This document shows, piece after piece, positions 1 through 10,222 of a stretch of 64,000 nt of DNA. Location of the stretch: the NCBI GenBank assembly GCA_009733775.1, contig WOGZ01000095.1, positions 46,908-110,907 on the forward strand, written 5' to 3'. Position numbers and translations under genes: made by a program. Position 1 is the stretch's first letter, and each line of letters begins with the position of its first letter. A model generated the notes under the pieces. That model worked only from the letters and a program-made list of their open reading frames with translations. It was not told the origin of the DNA and did no database searches. Source of the DNA: Alectoria sarmentosa (lineage: Eukaryota > Ascomycota > Lecanoromycetes > Lecanorales > Parmeliaceae).

Positions 1-128
1 GCTCGAAACGGTGCTTGGGAAACTTGGGAAGGCCTTCTTCCCGCAGTTTCGCCCAATTCCATTCCTTTTGGTTAAGCGTGGATATACAAGCTACAGTCAC
101 AGCTACAGTAATTTCTTCTGCCTTCACC

Positions 129-1199
129 ATGCGAACAAGGATCAACGCCCTCAAGCCTCGCAGGGTGACTGGCTTCAATATACTCACCTCGATACAGAAT
201 CTCCGTCAGCTGCGCCGTGAAGCGCTGCTCGTAGGGACCACAGTGGGCTTTGTGCCCACGATGGGAGCTCTCCACCAAGGCCACCTCGCCTTGATACGAC
301 AAGCTGCGAGGGAAAACGACCAAGTCTACGTTTCAATCTATGTCAACCCTACGCAATTTGGTGTCTCTGAGGATCTGAGCTCGTACCCTCGGACCTGGAA
401 CGCTGATAAAATCAAGCTGGCGGCATTGGAAAATGAGTTCAAGAATGACGACCGAGTAGGCCACCTGAGTACTGTGTTTATGCCGAGTACGGAAGAGATG
501 TATCCGAGCTCACCTCCAAGCTCTGAGGTCAACGGTCAGGGATCCTTTGTGACCATCACTCCTTTGTCATCGAGACTCGAAGGTACTTCGAGGCCAGTCT
601 TCTTCCGCGGTGTTGCAACGGTCTGCATGAAGCTCTTGAACATAGTGCAGCCCGAAAGGGTCTACTTTGGGCAAAAGGACATTCAACAGACATTTGTGGT
701 CAAACGGATGGTGAAGGATTTCCATCTCAATACCGAGGTGCGTGTTGGCTCGACGATCCGGGAACCGGATGGTCTGGCTATGAGCTCTCGCAATATCTTT
801 CTTGGAGAACGGAGACGCAAAGTAGCATTGGTGCTCTTAGACTCGTTCAAGGAGATTCAAAAGGTCTTTGCCAGAGGAGCTAGGAAGAGGCGTTTCTTGT
901 ACATTGCAGCGTTGGACAAGTTGTCCTCTGTCGCAAAACAGCAGTACGCCTTGCCGAGAGAGAAGCGCGCCAGATTCGAGATCGATTATATCTCGATCGC
1001 AGATCCTGACACCATGGACGAATTGGAAGAGGTGGATTCGGAGCGTGGAGCCATACTGAGCGGTGCTATCAAAATGCTTCCACTCGAGGAGCCTCAAAAA
1101 GGAGAAGACACTGGTCTTGGTGGAGGCAAAGCGTCCGTCAGGTTGATCGACAATATAACTTTGGAGCTGCTGTCGGCTAAGGTTGGATATATACCATAG
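129..1199 (+). CDS. PAN6: Pantoate--beta-alanine ligase (pantothenate synthetase)
   Basis: Single-exon gene of 356 residues. The enzyme joins pantoate to beta-alanine using ATP, the last step of pantothenate (vitamin B5) synthesis. Visible motifs are the HIGH-like nucleotide-binding signature PTMGALHQGH at about residues 43-52, the pantoate-binding YVNPTQFG segment, FGQKDIQQ, and the KMSKS-like AMSSRN near residue 217. All are diagnostic of the PanC family. The frame is open from base 15, but the ATG at 129 gives the expected short N-terminus before the conserved core; the residues before it look like untranslated leader. There are insertions typical of fungal forms between the core motifs. 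The next gene (Pop4) is convergent and starts its 3' end 24 bases downstream. The enzyme is probably cytosolic. Identification is firm; the start is moderately sure. Confidence 0.93.
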   Translation: MRTRINALKPRRVTGFNILTSIQNLRQLRREALLVGTTVGFVPTMGALHQGHLALIRQAARENDQVYVSIYVNPTQFGVSEDLSSYPRTWNADKIKLAALENEFKNDDRVGHLSTVFMPSTEEMYPSSPPSSEVNGQGSFVTITPLSSRLEGTSRPVFFRGVATVCMKLLNIVQPERVYFGQKDIQQTFVVKRMVKDFHLNTEVRVGSTIREPDGLAMSSRNIFLGERRRKVALVLLDSFKEIQKVFARGARKRRFLYIAALDKLSSVAKQQYALPREKRARFEIDYISIADPDTMDELEEVDSERGAILSGAIKMLPLEEPQKGEDTGLGGGKASVRLIDNITLELLSAKVGYIP

Positions 1200-1222
1200 T
1201 GGCTGGTGCTGGCAAAACTTGA

Positions 1223-2066
1223 TCACAGATCATTCGTGTGCCTCTGCTTGAATTTCTTGGTTGCTCGGTCCGGAGCCCTGTTCTCGAATTGTGATCCATG
1301 CAGTTCGAATACCAGATGTGCCGGTATCTCCTTAGTCTTTGCTCTGGCAACCTCCTCCTGATTCAACCTCTGGGTTGATTCAGGTTGTGGAATCTCGAAG
1401 CGAAAGATCGTATACCTTTTCGGTATGGCTAGAACGGTCAAGATCGTCAGCCCTGAATCCTCATTCGGCTGTTGATGGAGTCTTACTCTTGAGCACATTC
1501 TTCTTCGTAATGATCTGAAACGTGAACTTCGTATCCCTAACCACAATCCCAGCCAGCCCCACCATCCCCACACATCTACTCCTCACAACCGTAACTTCCG
1601 CTCCATGGTAATCCGCACTCGCGAGCTTACTCCCGGCGCTGTTCCCCGTCACAAACGCCTTCTCGTCCTCTTTCATTCCCAATATCTCCCACATGTACCC
1701 GACCCACATCCTGTGCAATGGCACATAAATCTCGTACTTCTTCGCCGCGTCCGGAATCTCGTAGATGCCCGAATCCCGCTTCTCCTTCGCGGACAGCGGC
1801 TTCACCTTCTGGCGCCGCTGTGCTTTTTCCTTCTTCCGGAGCCGCTGGATGCGTCGCTTGGCGCGGGCGTCTTGAGAGTTGCGGTCCGGGGACGTGGGGC
1901 GGAGGTGGAGCGGCTTGTGCAGGACTTTGTCGACGAAGATGGAGGCGGCGAGGGGGGCCGGGTGGGCTAGGGCCAGGAGATCGTGGGCGATGTGCTTGTG
2001 GTTTGCCATCAGGACGCTGACGGGGTGTCTGTTTGGTGTCGTGGAAGCGGCAGGCGTTGAGATCAC
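1223..2066 (-). CDS. POP4: RNase P/MRP protein subunit Pop4 (Rpp29)
   Basis: Two exons (2066-1487 and 1428-1223) with a 58-nt GT-AG intron at 1429-1486, giving 261 residues. The Rpp29/Pop4 family binds the RNA of nuclear RNase P and RNase MRP, which process pre-tRNA and pre-rRNA. The protein has a basic Lys/Arg-rich helix (residues about 65-95), then the Sm-like barrel: YVPLHRMWVGYM, HGAEVTVVRSRC, GLAGIVVRDTKFTFQI. After splicing it reads IPKRYTIFRFEIP, the conserved last strand, then a C-terminal LHGSQFENRAPDRATKKF. The splice is supported by a CTGAC branch site and by the restored frame. An internal Met at residue 20 is an alternative start. Convergent with the pantothenate synthetase gene. 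Confidence 0.9.
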
Positions 2067-2495
2067 AGGTGAGTCGTTCGCAGATCCGTTATGCGCTAGT
2101 CTGAATCGGGACCCGTAAGAGAAATGGGATAGGACATTTCCTGGTGCATAGGACTCCTGGAGATTTCATATCAAGCTACATAATTCATTCAGCTTACTCG
2201 AGGACTACGAATACGGGAGCCGTTCAGTGAAAGTTGAATAGATTGGATTACATACTGGGTATACGCAATCGAACTAAAAGTATCCCAGCCAAATGCGACA
2301 CAGTGATCTGATGTCACATGAAGATAAAGCCTTTCTGCATCTGCGAACGCCGCCAGCTGGGTATCCAAGCTTGGTGCACCTCGAGGACTCGTTACACTCA
2401 AGCCGATACATCGCTTCCCGTTACACCTCACAGCCTAGGGTCGCGATGAATTTTCCTTCCTAATAACGAAAACGATGGTCCTCATCAACCTTCCA
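2067..2495. other. Intergenic, no gene seen
   Basis: About 430 bases between the Pop4 start and the SNF2 stop. Both genes lie on the minus strand, so this holds the Pop4 promoter and the SNF2 3' UTR. I see no conserved reading frame. Confidence 0.5.
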
Positions 2496-5400
2496 TTATG
2501 CCGAGATACGTTTCGAGCGCTTTGATGGTGTAGGCGTTTGTTTAAAAGATTGTGGGGCAGCTTTCCGTTTTTGACTGCCCGTAGTCTTTGTGAAGTCTCC
2601 GAAACAAGGAGTGCTGATGCCGGAACTACTGCCCAAGGTCGTCCCGTCAGTCAGACTCTCAGCCGGAGTTTGAGACACGGGCTTCTTGGCGACTTCTGTA
2701 GCAGCTGCAAACAAAGCCTTTTCTTCCACCAAGGCCTCATAACGCGCATCAATCTCAATCTCTTGGTAAGCGCAGTAGTCGCTTGCCTCAGGACTCTCCA
2801 GATGATGGTCATAACAGCTCGGACATTTGATGTAGAATGCTTGCGTGACTGCTGGGAAACCCAGTAGTTCGTACTCCTTAAGATTTTCGCCAATAAGTTG
2901 GGTCTTGTCCCAGTCGAGACAATCCTCACAGTAGCCTCTTTCACACCAACGGCTACGCATATTTCCGAGTCAGCATTGCTTTAGTGAAACGAGTTTGGGA
3001 GGAAGGAGCGGAATTTGCTCCCAAACTATGTCTTGCGGCCCAAGAATTCGTACAAAATAGGGTAGAACAATTGCGAAATGTGCGTACCATCGATAGAGCA
3101 TGCCACCAGCCTGAATGATTTTGAAGTCAGTAGTTCTCTTTCGAGGATGGTTCAAGAGACAGAAGACGTGCCTCAGGAGGCGGAAAGGTCTCCAGCGCCC
3201 AAAATATAATGAAAAGCGGAATGATGGATTGAAAAGATGACTTACATCAGTCGTGTTCTGCTGACAGTCCGCACACTGGTGTTGCGGACAGTGGAAGTGC
3301 ATTTTGCCCTTGGACTTTGATTTGAAATCTCTGTCAAGGCATGTGTAATGATAGGAGCGGGGACATCCTGAACACAGGATCAGGTTTCCACCATCCCAGC
3401 AGACCTGGCATTGCTGTAGTATCTTGTCAGCTAGAATAATCGAACAGCTAGTCGAATCACATACCTCCTGATTGACGACCTCTGGCTTTTTCTCCCTTTT
3501 AGGCTCCGCTAATCTTGGATCCTTGCCAGCCATCGTTGGTACCGCTTCCCAATCAGCACAATTCGCACTCTCTTTGGAGACCACGTGACCATCGACGATA
3601 ACAGTGGTGTTTTTGCCCACTCTCCTCTCCTCTCGGGACCATTCCTGAGCAATACCGTCGTAACCGGTAGATTCCCTAATCTTGGTATGCTTTTTGCCGT
3701 CAAAGACACGTGCTTCGACCTGCTCGATGCCCTCCAACCATTTCTTCTCCTCTTCTTCCTTCAAAGAAACACCCAGTTGGGTCTGCTCCGAGACGTGAAT
3801 ATCCGCAGGCTGATCCTTGCACTTCTGTAACATTGTTGAAAAGTCCCAACTCAGCATCTCATTCACGTCAAGTTCAGGACGTGTGAGTGCCTGGGCTCCT
3901 CGACGAACAAGAGACATCAATTGGGTTGTATCAAGCTGCGGCATGTCATCTTCTGCTGCTTCCACGATCCTACCTCCTGGGCCTTTCTTTCTCTTTGTTG
4001 CCGACTGTAAATGAATATCCCGCATGGATTCGGTTACCTTTGCAGAGAGGTAGAGCTTTTTCTGGATTCTGCCCATCATTTGCTCCTCAACCGTGCCTTG
4101 CGTGCAAAGCTTGTACACCGTCACGGGCTTCTTCTGTCCTATGCGATGGGCACGAGCTTCAGCCTGCAGCATGATCTGTGGATTCCAGTCCTGATCGAGC
4201 ATAACGACATCCGATGCTGTAGCTAGGTTGATTCCCAAGCCACCAGCACGAGTCGAAATTAGCATAACCCGATATTCGGATTCTTCCTGATTGAACATCC
4301 TGATCCCAAGGTTTCGCCTGGCTCTTGAGGTAGATCCGTCGAGTCTCACGTATTTGAACTGTTCTCCTGCGCCCCCGCGCAAGTGTAGAAAGTCTTCGCA
4401 GCAGTCCAGCATACGAGTAAAGCCAGAGAAGATGAGCACTTTCTTCTTTTGCTTTACGACCAGCTCATCAATTATCTTGTCAAGCACGATAAACTTCGCC
4501 GACGCATGGATGACTAGTTAATTTCCAGAGTCAGCGTCCTTCTTTTAGGAAAAAGAATCGAGAAACGAGACAAATTCAGAGAGCAAAAAGATGCTTTCGC
4601 TGCCGAAACACGGCGTTTCACCAGCGTGTGGCCCCAATTTGCTGTCAAAGAGGAAGAATTTGCTCCGAAATGTACATACCATGCTCTCCTAGATAGTATG
4701 GGTCGGGCTCTGCATGGGGAAGAATATAAGGATGATTACAACACTACTCTAGATCAGCTATATTCAGTTGGCTTGTCCAGACAAACGTACTTTGCGTAGT
4801 TGCATCAGAAGGTTCATTAGCTTCTTCCAAGCTGTACTCTTGTTTTCGTCCTGTTCCTCGTTCTCGAGGGCTTGACGCATTATCTCTTTGCTTTCTTCCT
4901 ACGCAGGTTTCGAAGTCAGCGTTGCTCTCTTTGGGTTAAGACCCCGAGAAATAAGACAAATTTAGGCCTTCTGCTCCCGAAACATGGCATGTGACCCCAG
5001 GTTACTGCCAAATGGGAAGGATTTACCCGCAAAAGTACGTACCCATTCAATGGCGGCTTCTCCTCCGGATGCTTTGTTCTCTAAAGCTTCTAGCTCTTCG
5101 ATGTCCTTTTCTTGCAAAATGCCTCCCTCTTGGGCCTCCTGTTCGAGAGCAACGGCCTCCTTTTGTTGCGCACCTTGAAACAGCTCCTCCAAAAGCCCCT
5201 TGTCGGCGCGAGTCAACAACCTCATGTACCAAAACCTCTGCATAGGAGTCAGAGGAACATAGAGTAGCACTTCCGTCTTTGGTGGGAGATTGAGGTCCAC
5301 TCCTGGACTATGCTTCATTCTCCGAAGCATGATGATCTCCAGCAAACGACGTGCATCGTCCATGACCTTAGTACTGACTTGTCCTTTGGTCAGGTTGAAG

Positions 5401-7126
5401 GAGGACTTGAATAATTCGGCGGATTTTTCCGTAAAGACCTCAGGATAGAGCCAGTGCAACAATGCCCATAGTTCCACCAGGTTATTTTGCAACGGTGTGC
5501 CCGTGAGGATCAAACGATACTCTGCGCCCAGTCCCTGAAGTGCCTTTGATACCAAGCTGAGGTCGTTCTTGATTTTATGTCCTTCATCAAGGACGACATA
5601 GCTCCAGAGGAAAGCTTTCTTGAACCAACCTTGCTCAGCTAGAAACCCTTCGTAGGTTGTGACGATAAGATCAACACCGCACTCGTCCTGAGCATCATCC
5701 TGTAAAAAAGGCAGAGTCAGCATGCCTTGTCTAAGGCAAGACCCTGAACAATGAGACACTTCGAAGGTGTATCAATAGTCTTCTGCTCCTGGAATATGTC
5801 TCGCAACCCGTGAAGTGGTCCGGAACAGGAAAAATTCCTCACGAAATGGTACATACCGTCTCGGAATCTAGATCAATGATGGGCTTGCCAGTAGCCGTGC
5901 GGCGAATGTTCTTCTTTCGGCGCGCTACTCTGGTCTCATTTCCAAAGTTGTCAATGTCGCCCATGGCTATTCTCTTCAATCGATCGCGCTCATGTACAGA
6001 CCCATGGAATCTCAAAACTTTCAAACCAGGAGTCCATCGCCGAGATTCAGCCATCCATGAGCTAAGGACGCTCAAAGGACATACCACGAGACAAGGTCGA
6101 AGCTCAGTACTTGAGGTTGAAAGCTTCCGGCTCTCTTTCAGGTATTGGACCAAAGACAGCGTCTGTAACGTCTTACCGAGACCCATTTCATCACCAAGAA
6201 TTCCAGAAAGACCATTCTTGTGTAAGTAAACCAGGAAAGACAAGCCCAGAAGCTGATAGGGCTTCATTTCCGCCTTGACTCTGCAAATCAATCAGCCAGA
6301 TCCCCGCCTCCTGATCCAAAAGGGGAGCTTACCCTGCAGGCTGATGTTCAATGATCTCATAAGGCACGCTCAAATCCTCTTCTCCTTTCTCATTCTGCTG
6401 ACGTTGAGCCACAAGGCGCTGAACGTGGTTACCTTCAGGGAGTAAGGGTAGGAAGACGTCCTTCTTAGCCACAAAGAAGTTTGATCTCTTTCCGGCTGTC
6501 TCAGTATTGACATACTCGCGAAGTTCTTGACGTGATGTTTTTGGAACCGAGGGCTGTGACATAGGCTTTGGTTTTGAATGACTCTTGGTGATCTTTCTTT
6601 TCTTGGCGACACGCTTATCGCCATTTTCCTGTGCCCGTAAGGACAAAGCGAGTTCGTTGGGTTGACGTAAGGCATGCCCCGCAGATGAAAGACGGGGGGG
6701 TGGAGTTTTCGGTGGCTCAATCTCTTCGAGCTCATTTTCGAGATCGACAAAGCTCACCCGCGTCCGAGGGGCCTTCTTAGGCGTAGAAAATGTAGAGTCG
6801 AGCGATGAAGAGGCGTCAGGATTGTCCGAGTCATCTGATATCTCGTATGAGATCTGCTCCTTTCTGCGGGAGCTACGTTTTTCTTCCATGGCTATTGGAA
6901 ATATCTGGGCAGACAGAAGGTCTGATGAAGGTGATTTCTTTGGTTGGGGTCTTGGAGAGAAAGCGGCAAGTATTTGCGACGCGGTGGTTGAACGTGGAGT
7001 CTGAGTCTGAGTCGGGGGAATGAGGTGAGGATCAAGGGGAGGGAACGATGCTGTGGGTGTTGCTGGCCATTGCGATTGTGGGGAATCTAACTGCATATTA
7101 TGACGAGCCCAAGATCTGTCCTCCAT
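2496..7126 (-). CDS. SNF2-family chromatin-remodelling ATPase with C-terminal PHD-type zinc module
   Basis: Nine exons: 7126-6333, 6280-5857, 5699-5043, 4898-4791, 4743-4680, 4513-3465, 3413-3246, 3110-3088, 2952-2496, giving 1247 residues. Every junction keeps the frame. The N-terminus is disordered and charged. The ATPase core has motif I GDEMGLGKT, CPLSVLSSW, the DEAH-like box LDEGHK, LTGTPLQN, LRKCCNHPY, then helicase-C VLIFSGFTRMLD and QAEARAHRIGQKKPV. CPLSVLSSW..PGL resembles ALC1/ISWI-type remodelers. The tail has a PHD-like CQVCWDGGNLILCSGCP..YHYTCL, followed by CPQHQCADC and CRWCERGYCEDCLDW, like the PHD plus C5HC module of histone readers. It is probably a nuclear nucleosome remodeler. 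Five of its eight introns are introner-like (135-166 nt). Exon 8 has only 23 nt and sits between two of them. Divergent from the Clr2 gene. The exact subfamily is uncertain. Confidence 0.88.
2953..3087 (-). repeat. Introner-like intron, SNF2 intron 8 (135 nt)
   Basis: Donor GTACGCACATTTCG, core AAGACATAGTTTGGGAGC, 3' end GCTGACTCGGAAATATGC then GTAG. It inserts at phase 2 in the zinc-module codons (C|R). It shares 5', core and 3' blocks with the other family members and is over twice the size of ordinary introns in this gene. Confidence 0.75.
3111..3245 (-). repeat. Introner-like intron, SNF2 intron 7 (135 nt)
   Basis: Donor GTAAGTCATCTTTTC, 3' end CTACTGACTTCAAAATCATT then CAG. The 3' block matches the amidase and acyltransferase copies. 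The middle is diverged (GGAGACCTTTCC). Phase 0. Confidence 0.65.
4514..4679 (-). repeat. Introner-like intron, SNF2 intron 5 (166 nt)
   Basis: Donor GTATGTACATTTCGGAGC, core CCGTGTTTCGGCAGC, 3' end GACGCTGACTCTGGAAATTA. The ATTTCGGAG near the 5' end is nearly complementary to CTCTGGAAAT near the 3' end, so the splice sites can be brought together. Phase 1, next to helicase-C. Confidence 0.75.
4899..5042 (-). repeat. Introner-like intron, SNF2 intron 3 (144 nt)
   Basis: Donor GTACGTACTTTTGCGGG, core GCCATGTTTCGGGAGCAG, 3' end CAACGCTGACTTCGAAACC. A GGGGTCTTAACCC stretch precedes the end. Phase 0. Confidence 0.75.
5700..5856 (-). repeat. Introner-like intron, SNF2 intron 2 (157 nt)
   Basis: Donor GTATGTACCATTTCG, core GAGACATATTCCAGGAGCAG, then GGGTCTTG and the 3' end CATGCTGACTCTGCC. 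Phase 0, in the ATPase domain. Confidence 0.75.
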
Positions 7127-8086
7127 TTTGGTGCGAGTGTTGGAAAAGTGAGAAGGACCAAAGCGTTGAAGTTACAGAAGGATGGGTGCTGTAAGTGAGT
7201 TTCACTTTCTGCCGACGAGTGAAGTAGGAACTTTACCCTAAACTTTCGGCACTCTTTTAGGAACTTGATGTTCAAGGCGAGCAATTCCGTTGACAGTGAG
7301 TGTATAATGCTCCCAAGAAGATGGCGCTGCCTGAAAAGAGGTACAGTACAGTACTCTACTTGGATTATTGACTCCTGGAAGGTCCAGACTCCAGACGACG
7401 TTGCGCTCAAAGAAAACTTAAAGCTGTGACGCGTTTCGCGTAATTACCCGAACCCCTGTCAGTGTCAGTCCCTCGGGTACTTAAAGTAGGTTAGCCTTTG
7501 CTTGGCATTTTGGCACTATGAGATCTTTATCTCCGAACGATCATCAGCACCTTTGGGCATTCCTTACACTACCCAAATAGACAACGCAACCAAATCAAGA
7601 CCCTAATTCAGAGCAGCAGCTATCAGCGCTGCAGACAACGAGAAAACCTCAAACCTCGTTAGAACTAGAAAGTGACATTCGTCGCCCTGGTAGCGTTCTT
7701 TTGCCAAGCTATTCCCGTTGGTAGGACCAAAAGTGACACGCCAAGACTGTAGACTCTCATGAGATCTTCTATTTCAAGAACCCGATATCACTATACGCGA
7801 TTCACGCAATAAAAGGGCACAGATAAGTAGCTGGCACAAGGATATATCTGTGCGAGCCAGAATCGCGGGAGGCGAAGTCAAAGGCGTGAAGGAAGTTTGT
7901 ATGAGCCATCCTCAATGGTCACAAGACTCAACCGAAAACGTCACTTCACATTATCACATCGTATAAGACGGCAAGTTCTTCGACTCTCAGGTCTTGAGTT
8001 TTGCATGAATTTCCGCTTCTCCATCCTTGGGTACCTTGACTCGAATCAACAAGACTTGCCTTTGGGTCGTAGGCTCTGCTCTCAGT
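7127..8086. promoter_or_regulatory. Shared promoter region between SNF2 ATPase and Clr2 genes
   Basis: About 960 bases between two divergent start codons, for two predicted chromatin proteins. I see no third gene in it. Short frames exist but have no recognisable protein. A bidirectional promoter is an inference from the layout. Confidence 0.45.
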
Positions 8087-10222
8087 ATGGCTGAATGGAA
8101 GCCCGTCTGGATCGCTCGCTCAGATGGCGAGCATGAGATCAAAACGAAAAAGAATGGGCGAGAGCTGAACGCCCCAACAAACGCTCAGCTTGATAGGAAC
8201 TCAGGCGAAAATGATTTCTACGAGCTACTTGATATCGACGACCCTATAGCAATCGAGTGGAAGCGTATTCTAGGCGGCATGCTCCATCGGGAGCAGAAGG
8301 GTCCAACGGATCAGATATGGATCCTTGTGGACTTCCCAGAGAACTACCGCCTGTATAAGCGTTTCAAGGACAAGAAGGAGTCCAAATCTCGTACAAGCGA
8401 TTTATCTAAACCGGCCAAGGCTGATGGAAAAGATGGCAACAAATCTGAAGACTACTATCTATATGGCTATCCTCTAGGTCATAAAAAGCGATTCAAGAGC
8501 GCGGTAGATTTCTTCCCACATTTGTTGTGGCTTGCGCAGGGTACGAGCAATCAGCGTACTGATTGCGAGTGTAAGCAATGCTCTCCCGAATGGGTTCAAA
8601 ATGTATCAATTCTGCCTGGAAAAAGCGGCTTTGTTCCGAAGACGGAACCTGCTGCACTTCAAAAAGACACTTCTGCAGTGTTGAGAGACAGCATGACACC
8701 AAAACCACAGGTGGTCATCAAGCAACGCTCCATGTCCCAAGATAGCAACAAGCTGTCAAAGGCTGTACCCAAAAGTCAACCTCCTATTCCTAAAGCACCA
8801 CCTTCAGCTACAAAAGGCCCTTCTCCTGCTCCTGCTCCTGCTGCCAAAGCTGTTCCGCCGGCTCCCAAGATGGCATCTGCACCCCCCAAAGTTGCCCCAC
8901 AGCCTACCAACACTTCGATGGCTCGCACTCCTGCTCCTGTTCCAACTCTAGTAGCGCCAACTCCTCTGGCATCAGCGAAGTCTTTGGAACAAGACCAAGA
9001 TGCCCAGTACAGCAAATACGTCTACCGATCCGGCGAGCTCACTTGGTTTAATAGAGGCTCCGCGTGGGGTCTCTCGGTCATCGTCAAGCGTGACCTCTTC
9101 AAAGATCAGCGCGGTCAGGACAGACCAAGGTACCTCGTGCAGCCTCTCTCTCATCCATTCATTCATCCCACTACGAAGATTATTTCTTCCGAAGAGGACC
9201 TCCGCCCATGGCTTGCATGGAGTGCTCCAGGTCCAACCCATCAAACCCTGGCCTCATCCAGCCAGGACTACAACAGTGTCAACTGGCAAAGTGTCCTCGA
9301 CGGCCACTACGGCGTCGGAGACGCAGAGGTCGACGGCAGCATCTACGCCGCCAAGATGATAGACGACAGCTTCACCCTCATCGACCCTCTCAGCAACAAC
9401 ACGACAACAACAGGCGAGCGCTCCTACAATGGGATCTACTTCGGTGGCGAAAAACTCTGGGTAGGAGAGCCGGTCCGTCTTCGCGTAGGCCATGGCCACG
9501 ACGTAATGATTATCCACCAAATCATCGAAAAACTCAAACAAAATTCCACAAGCGTCACCTCCGCCAGCGTCCATATCGTTGGCGATGTCTATCGCTATTC
9601 CACCATCCCGTACACCGTCGGCCAAGAGCCTGCCGAAAATCCAAACCTCCCAATGCGTCTCCGCCAAGACCTCAAATACCGCAACCGCGTCTCCATCGCC
9701 TCCAAGCGTACAATTTCCTACTGGAAAATCAACCAAGCCGCACTTCGCCTCGGAATTACAGATATCAAAGGCCGCTGGTACGAATCAAGCATCCTGCTGC
9801 CTGTCCTCCACGGCGCAGTGGCATTCCAACAAGATGTCCAGCGGGGCGAGATCACAGATGTGGGCACTTGGATCAACGGACGCGGTGATGCGAACAGCGC
9901 GCCTGGGAGACCGGGCGTGAGATACAAAGATCGTCTCGAGGCGTTCGGCAGGGCTGTTCCCGCCGGGACGAAGATTAGCAAGGGATTGGATGGGCCGGCG
10001 GAGGAGAATGTGTTTCCTACTCACAATCCGTCGGGCATGCAACCAGCTGTGACGATGACGGCCCAGCCCGGGGCTGATCTGGTGGCTCAGTCGAGTGCTC
10101 AGGGAGGCGGAGGACATGGGCAGCAGGTGCAGGGAGTGAGTGATGGGGATCTTGAGCAGTTTATGGATCTGGATCGGATGGAGGAAGGGTTCACGCAGAA
10201 TTATGTGGGCGGGCAGTTCTGA
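8087..10222 (+). CDS. Clr2-like transcriptional silencing protein (cryptic loci regulator 2)
   Basis: Single exon, 711 residues from the ATG at 8087 (MAEWKPVW); the frame runs 20 codons further up without a better start. The fission yeast family member Clr2 is part of SHREC, the Snf2/HDAC repressor complex of heterochromatin. The N-terminal domain shows ENYRLYKRFK, YLYGYPLGHKKRFKSAVDFF and PHLLWLAQG, followed by CECKQC, the pattern of the Clr2 transcription-silencing domain. A Pro/Ala/Ser linker (residues about 225-315) leads to a C-terminal domain with YRSGELTWFNRGSAWGLSVI, GIYFGGEKLWVGEPVRLR and YWKINQAALRLGITDIKGRW. It is likely nuclear. Its divergent neighbour is a SNF2 ATPase, which fits a shared chromatin role but does not prove one. 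I am fairly sure of the family. Confidence 0.8.
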   Translation: MAEWKPVWIARSDGEHEIKTKKNGRELNAPTNAQLDRNSGENDFYELLDIDDPIAIEWKRILGGMLHREQKGPTDQIWILVDFPENYRLYKRFKDKKESKSRTSDLSKPAKADGKDGNKSEDYYLYGYPLGHKKRFKSAVDFFPHLLWLAQGTSNQRTDCECKQCSPEWVQNVSILPGKSGFVPKTEPAALQKDTSAVLRDSMTPKPQVVIKQRSMSQDSNKLSKAVPKSQPPIPKAPPSATKGPSPAPAPAAKAVPPAPKMASAPPKVAPQPTNTSMARTPAPVPTLVAPTPLASAKSLEQDQDAQYSKYVYRSGELTWFNRGSAWGLSVIVKRDLFKDQRGQDRPRYLVQPLSHPFIHPTTKIISSEEDLRPWLAWSAPGPTHQTLASSSQDYNSVNWQSVLDGHYGVGDAEVDGSIYAAKMIDDSFTLIDPLSNNTTTTGERSYNGIYFGGEKLWVGEPVRLRVGHGHDVMIIHQIIEKLKQNSTSVTSASVHIVGDVYRYSTIPYTVGQEPAENPNLPMRLRQDLKYRNRVSIASKRTISYWKINQAALRLGITDIKGRWYESSILLPVLHGAVAFQQDVQRGEITDVGTWINGRGDANSAPGRPGVRYKDRLEAFGRAVPAGTKISKGLDGPAEENVFPTHNPSGMQPAVTMTAQPGADLVAQSSAQGGGGHGQQVQGVSDGDLEQFMDLDRMEEGFTQNYVGGQF

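Noticed and set aside
1605..2118. Plus-strand frames opposite Pop4
   Set aside because: They overlap the well-supported Pop4 exon and have Arg/Gly-rich shadow composition.
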